Source of the DNA: Alistipes sp.
GTDB lineage: Bacteria; Bacteroidota; Bacteroidia; Bacteroidales; Rikenellaceae
Assembly (NCBI GenBank): GCA_017379015.1
Contig: JAFNXN010000010.1
Location: forward strand, 24,366 to 88,365
Direction: 5' to 3'
Length of the DNA: 64,000 bases
Shown here: piece by piece, positions 60,933 to 64,000 of the stretch
Layout of the letters: the number at the start of each line of letters is the position of its first letter
How positions within the stretch are numbered: the stretch's first letter is position 1
Made by a program: the position numbers and the translations under genes
Notes under the pieces: generated by a model
Seen by the model: the letters and a program-made list of their open reading frames with translations, nothing else
The model's database searches: none
Told to the model about the DNA's origin: nothing

Positions 60933-61511
60933 TTAAATATCTTCTAAATCATTTTGAATTTTCGCTTCTACATTTTGAGAATTTCGATAGCTAATCATCA
61001 CTATTCCCTCATATATTCCATAAGAGTTTTCGATGGACAATTCTATCTCTCCACCTGTTACTTCCCACGCACAACCCCATACAACAGTTTCTTGATACAC
61101 TTCTGCCATTAAGGCGGTGTTGGAATCTGAATATGCAGGGTTATTCTCTATTAATGTTGTTGGCTGACCATATTTACGAGTGTATAGGTCCTTATAGTAA
61201 TCGTAAGTACTAACTAGCGTTTTCCACTCTCCACATGGGTCAAAAAATACTACTACGGCAAATACATCTCTTCCGTCGTCGGTAGCTGCTACGCCTACAG
61301 TAACGTTACGGCCTGTAAAATCTCCTTGAAATGCTGCATTATTATTCTCGCTGCCTAGATATGTAAATCCCTTTGCTTTTAATTTCTGACAAAATTCAGT
61401 CATACTACCCTCTATGGGAATGCCCTTGAAAGAGAGATGCTCATTACTACTTTGAGCATACGATGCAAAGGCAATAGTTATAAATGCGAACAATGCAATA
61501 AGTCTTCTCAT
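60933..61511 (-). CDS. Secreted protein, FxGIPxxG family
   Basis: A 192-aa protein with signal peptide ending near ASYAQ. The mature start, LSFKGIPIEGSMTEFCQKLKAKGF when read in two parts, parallels the protein at 47343. The remainder (NVTVGVAATDDGRDVFAVVVFF, YYKDLYTRKYGQPT) suggests a compact alpha/beta fold. AT-rich relative to neighbours. Like its relative it sits immediately beside a duplicated housekeeping gene end. No function known. Confidence 0.75.
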   Translation of the reverse strand: MRRLIALFAFITIAFASYAQSSNEHLSFKGIPIEGSMTEFCQKLKAKGFTYLGSENNNAAFQGDFTGRNVTVGVAATDDGRDVFAVVVFFDPCGEWKTLVSTYDYYKDLYTRKYGQPTTLIENNPAYSDSNTALMAEVYQETVVWGCAWEVTGGEIELSIENSYGIYEGIVMISYRNSQNVEAKIQNDLEDI

Positions 61512-61755
61512 AATCTGCCACGTTTTTACAATATACTACAAAATTAAAAATAAATTCCGAAACGGACAATACGTAACGACTTAGATTAGCTCAACATTGA
61601 TAAGAAACAGTAACTCCTCATGATATGAAACAAAAAGAAGTAAGCCCAAAGGTCTACTTCGTTCAATGCATTATAAATCAATTAGTTGATTGGTGTTGAA
61701 TGGGGCTGTGAGTTTAATTTCTTGTCAGATGTCGTGAGATGTGGTAGCAAATGAA

Positions 61756-61803
61756 AACTCCCCGGATAGGATATACTCAGCGTATTTCCTATTCGGGGAG
61801 TTG
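61756..61803. terminator. Hairpin beside the GGGtGRT copy
   Basis: AACTCCCCGGATAGGA / TCCTATTCGGGGAGTT with one mismatch. A further hairpin at 61637-61660 (minus-strand GAAGTAGACC...GGCTTACTTC then TTTTTG) resembles the terminator after the intact GGGtGRT gene. The 532-bp gap 61512-62043 holds these and the gene-end copy. Confidence 0.55.
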
Positions 61804-61839
61804 AGTTTGATGCCGCAGATTGCGGCTTATCACAAGAAA

Positions 61840-61951
61840 TTAGTTCATTGCCTGCTGGATAGCTACCGCAATCGCCACAGTTGCACCTACCATTGGGTTG
61901 TTACCCATACCGAGGAAGCCCATCATCTCAACGTGTGCTGGTACTGATGAA
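61840..61951 (-). pseudogene. Copy of the 3' end of the GGGtGRT gene
   Basis: 112 bases matching 63465-63576, stop codon included. All five differences fall at third codon positions and are synonymous, so this copy comes from a once-functional allele. It lacks the rest of the gene. Confidence 0.9.
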
Positions 61952-62043
61952 TAAGCGCTGTTAAATGAAAGAGCATATTTATTAGCTAGTGGTTATACAC
62001 ATAATTAGAGTAAAATATTATGCTTTATACATTTAATATAATA

Positions 62044-62637
62044 TTACATATTACCCTGCAGCTCTTTGATATGTTCAAGAATCTCCGTTGACTTACTGAC
62101 AATCTTGCGATTTATACGATAGCCAACAATGCCTCCCAATATAACTCCCACACCTATACCTGTTAGAAATCCCATCTGAATTGGACTGGGTTCCATTCGA
62201 GTTATTCCCTCACATGCCAGCCAGCTAGTCCAAAGCAAAATCATCGGAAGCGCAATCTTTATCCACTCATGGTAGTGCGTTTTCACTTTATTCAGTTTCG
62301 TTGCCACATCAACAAGGTTGCCCTGTGTAAAGTCAAAACTCTTCAATGAAGATCTCTGCTTAATGGTTATTCCAAGGCAGACAGCCAACATTAGGCCTGT
62401 AGCCACGATAAACAGTAACGAGAATCCAAACTTGTAGAATATCCAAATGCAATATGGCAATGACAAAGCTCCTATGAAAATCGTACAAGCAATTATTTTA
62501 GTCATTTCAGACTGCTTTGATTTCATAGAGTTGCGGATGTGTGTATCACTGACTATAGTCTGTTTTTCGAGCTTCTTCTTCAGTATATCAACCTGTAAAC
62601 GCATCTGCTCAAGTTCATGTGAATGTATATTTTCCAT
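62044..62637 (-). CDS. Membrane protein paired with an ECF sigma factor
   Basis: A 197-aa protein. An N-terminal coiled coil (LEQMRLQVDILKKKLEKQTI) is followed by four predicted transmembrane helices in two hairpins (about residues 47-67, 70-90, 128-146, 152-172) and a short basic/charged tail. It starts 12 bases after the sigma factor stop. It is not a FecR- or zinc-type anti-sigma factor by sequence, but its N-terminal cytosolic helix and position suggest it could hold the sigma factor at the membrane. Confidence 0.7.
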   Translation of the reverse strand: MENIHSHELEQMRLQVDILKKKLEKQTIVSDTHIRNSMKSKQSEMTKIIACTIFIGALSLPYCIWIFYKFGFSLLFIVATGLMLAVCLGITIKQRSSLKSFDFTQGNLVDVATKLNKVKTHYHEWIKIALPMILLWTSWLACEGITRMEPSPIQMGFLTGIGVGVILGGIVGYRINRKIVSKSTEILEHIKELQGNM

Positions 62638-62649
62638 CTTATTTGCAAT

Positions 62650-63123
62650 TTATTCGTTAGACATTTTCTTGAGTTGGTCCTTGATTCGAACAAGACGTAC
62701 TGACACATTCTTAGCAGATATTCCGACAATAGCGCCTATCTCATCGTAACTAAGGTTCTCCAACCACAGAAGCACTATGGCTCGATCGAATGGTCCAAGC
62801 TTGCTGATACGGGCTCTTAGCATCTGAACCTGCTTTGAGTCTTCGTCAGAATCATCAAAAAGGTTTATATCCATCTTCAAAGGAAGAGTATCTTTGTTGC
62901 GACTCTCTTTCCTTTCAGAGGATATACAGGTATTTAAGCTAACACGGTATATCCATGTTCTAACATTACTATCGCCACGGAATTTTGGGAAACCCTTCCA
63001 TAGGTTTATCAGAATCTCTTGAAAGAGATCTGCCACCTCCTGGGGATTGTTCGAGAACATATAGCAGACAGTATATATCGTACCTTTATGCTCCCTTATA
63101 GTTTGTGTGAATTTTAGCTCCAT
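62650..63123 (-). CDS. ECF RNA polymerase sigma factor
   Basis: A 157-aa short ECF sigma factor. Region 2: VADLFQEILINLWKGFPKFRG, NVRTWIYRVSLNTCIS in parts. Region 4: LGPFDRAIVLLWLENLSYDEIG then ISAKNVSVRLVRIKDQL. It is AT-richer than core genes and lies between two copies of the GGGtGRT gene end, so it is probably acquired together with the downstream membrane protein. Confidence 0.9.
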   Translation of the reverse strand: MELKFTQTIREHKGTIYTVCYMFSNNPQEVADLFQEILINLWKGFPKFRGDSNVRTWIYRVSLNTCISSERKESRNKDTLPLKMDINLFDDSDEDSKQVQMLRARISKLGPFDRAIVLLWLENLSYDEIGAIVGISAKNVSVRLVRIKDQLKKMSNE

Positions 63124-63156
63124 TTATTTTATTCTTTGGTTTTGCACATTAGACGC

Positions 63157-63188
63157 GCAAGTTAACGATTTACTACAAGATTTTCAAT
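63157..63188 (-). promoter_or_regulatory. Possible promoter of the sigma factor gene
   Basis: Minus-strand ATTG (63185-63188), 20-nt spacer, TAACTTGC (63157-63164). The -7 box ends in TTGC like that of the other sigma factor gene. The 341-bp gap to 63464 also contains the GGGtGRT terminator (63411-63436). Confidence 0.4.
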
Positions 63189-63410
63189 TAATGACCGTTT
63201 TTATGATTTTAAAATGCTCAATTTGCAAGTGCATAACGGGTGCGCGATGGGTGCGGCAATGCCCAAATAAAGGCTATTTATAAGTTCCATATCGCATCTT
63301 TATTCATTCTGCACACAAACTACTATCTTAACATTATATCACCCCAAATAGTCCCCAAAACACACCCTAATCGCATCCAACTCTCACCATCATACAGCTG
63401 CAAACAAAAA

Positions 63411-63436
63411 AGGAACAAACCCGTAGGTCTGCTCCT
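63411..63436 (-). terminator. Terminator of the GGGtGRT gene
   Basis: Minus-strand AGGAGCAGACC...GGTTTGTTCCT imperfect stem followed by T7, about 30 bases after the stop. Confidence 0.68.
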
Positions 63437-63464
63437 TTCATTGTATTATAAACCAATCAGTTGC

Positions 63465-64000
63465 TTAGTTCATTGCCTGCTGGATAGCTACTGCGATAGC
63501 AACAGTTGCACCTACCATTGGGTTGTTACCCATACCGAGGAAGCCCATCATCTCAACGTGTGCTGGAACTGATGAAGAGCCTGCAAACTGTGCGTCAGAG
63601 TGCATACGACCCATTGTGTCGGTCATACCGTAAGATGCAGGACCTGCAGCCATGTTATCTGGGTGCAAAGTACGGCCTGTACCACCACCTGAAGCTACTG
63701 AGAAGTACTTCTTACCTGCAAGTGTACGCTCCTTCTTGTATGTACCTGCTACTGGGTGCTGGAAGCGTGTTGGGTTTGTAGAGTTACCAGTGATTGATAC
63801 GTCTACGTCCTCCTTCCACATGATAGCTACACCCTCGCGAACGTCGTCAGCACCGTAGCAGTTGACCTTGGCGCGTGGACCGTCGCTGTAAGCGATGCGG
63901 CGTACTTCCTTAAGTTCACCAGTGAAGTAGTCGAACTCAGTCTGTACATATGTGAAACCGTTGATACGAGCGATGATCTGAGCTGCGTCCTTACCGAGAC
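63465..64000 (-). CDS. GGGtGRT protein (5' part outside window)
   Basis: The C-terminal 177 residues of a protein that runs past the window edge. The motif SGGGTGRTLHPDNMAAG names the family (Pfam GGGtGRT, from memory). YFTGELKEVRRIAYSDGPRAK, ITGNSTNPTRFQHPV and GNNPMVGATVAIAVAIQQAM are highly conserved in style. The biochemical function is not established as far as I know. Codon use suggests strong expression. Its 3' end is repeated at 61840-61951. Confidence 0.87.
   Translation of the reverse strand, partial: LGKDAAQIIARINGFTYVQTEFDYFTGELKEVRRIAYSDGPRAKVNCYGADDVREGVAIMWKEDVDVSITGNSTNPTRFQHPVAGTYKKERTLAGKKYFSVASGGGTGRTLHPDNMAAGPASYGMTDTMGRMHSDAQFAGSSSVPAHVEMMGFLGMGNNPMVGATVAIAVAIQQAMN

Noticed and set aside
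61741-61947. Plus-strand 68-aa frame
   Set aside because: It is antisense to the copied GGGtGRT gene end; a matching shadow exists over the intact gene.

Overview
The window reads as a chromosomal segment of a gut-type Bacteroidales bacterium, most likely Alistipes or a close Rikenellaceae relative. The genus is inferred, not proven. Evidence: promoters of the Bacteroidetes type (TTTG, 19-20 nt, TAnnTTTG) precede many genes. Surface lipoproteins with BACON, fimbrillin-like, DUF4493 and PCMD-type domains are abundant. A Bacteroidales radical-SAM/lipoprotein pair and a GGGtGRT protein are also present. There is no rRNA, CRISPR array, transposase or integrase gene.

Layout. 1-2977: end of a polysaccharide locus (cytidylyltransferase-oxidoreductase fusion, SDR, GT2). 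2996-8500 (minus): lipocalin, a fimbria-associated pair (DUF6562-like lipoprotein and OmpA/DUF3575 protein), an ECF sigma factor with a 44-aa ORF behind it, and fabD. 8808-14001 (plus): BACON lipoprotein, ROK regulator, GNAT, a TPR-membrane-HTH regulator and a small lipoprotein. 14151-14606: tRNA-Asn, tRNA-Val, tRNA-Glu. 15033-19065: two large surface lipoproteins (fimbrillin-like with FISUMP; BACON/EF-hand/LRR). 19293-27895 (minus): cell-shape cluster mreB, mreC, mreD, mrdA, rodA, followed in the same run by surE and a NarL-type two-component system. 28102-30461: gpsA and pgi.

30675-32753 is a tRNA-Ser(CGA) locus whose 3' end is repeated downstream and which holds a PD-(D/E)XK (DUF1016/YhcG) nuclease between short direct repeats. 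32761-37069: BACON lipoprotein, then a 48-aa acidic peptide gene directly upstream of a fimbrillin-like lipoprotein. 37157-38674: radical-SAM/SPASM enzyme and a small lipoprotein with two GVPFxDG repeats, the best candidate for an under-described system. 38842-45862: cold-shock protein, pckA, purine permease plus PfkB kinase, SlyD-like FKBP, prs. 45952-48020: engB and an accessory lipoprotein module bounded by a second copy of the engB 5' end. 48330-51044: MazG-like protein and a BACON lipoprotein. 51208-59199: five-gene surface-lipoprotein operon. 59560-61511: two secreted proteins. 61840-63576: ECF sigma factor and membrane protein bounded by a second copy of the 3' end of the GGGtGRT gene, which runs off the window.

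Two themes stand out. Short accessory modules sit between partial copies of housekeeping gene ends (tRNA-Ser, engB, GGGtGRT), as left by repeated insertion or allele-importing recombination. The rest of the accessory capacity is devoted to the cell surface: secreted beta-rich lipoproteins, fimbria-like proteins and a probable radical-SAM-modified lipoprotein.
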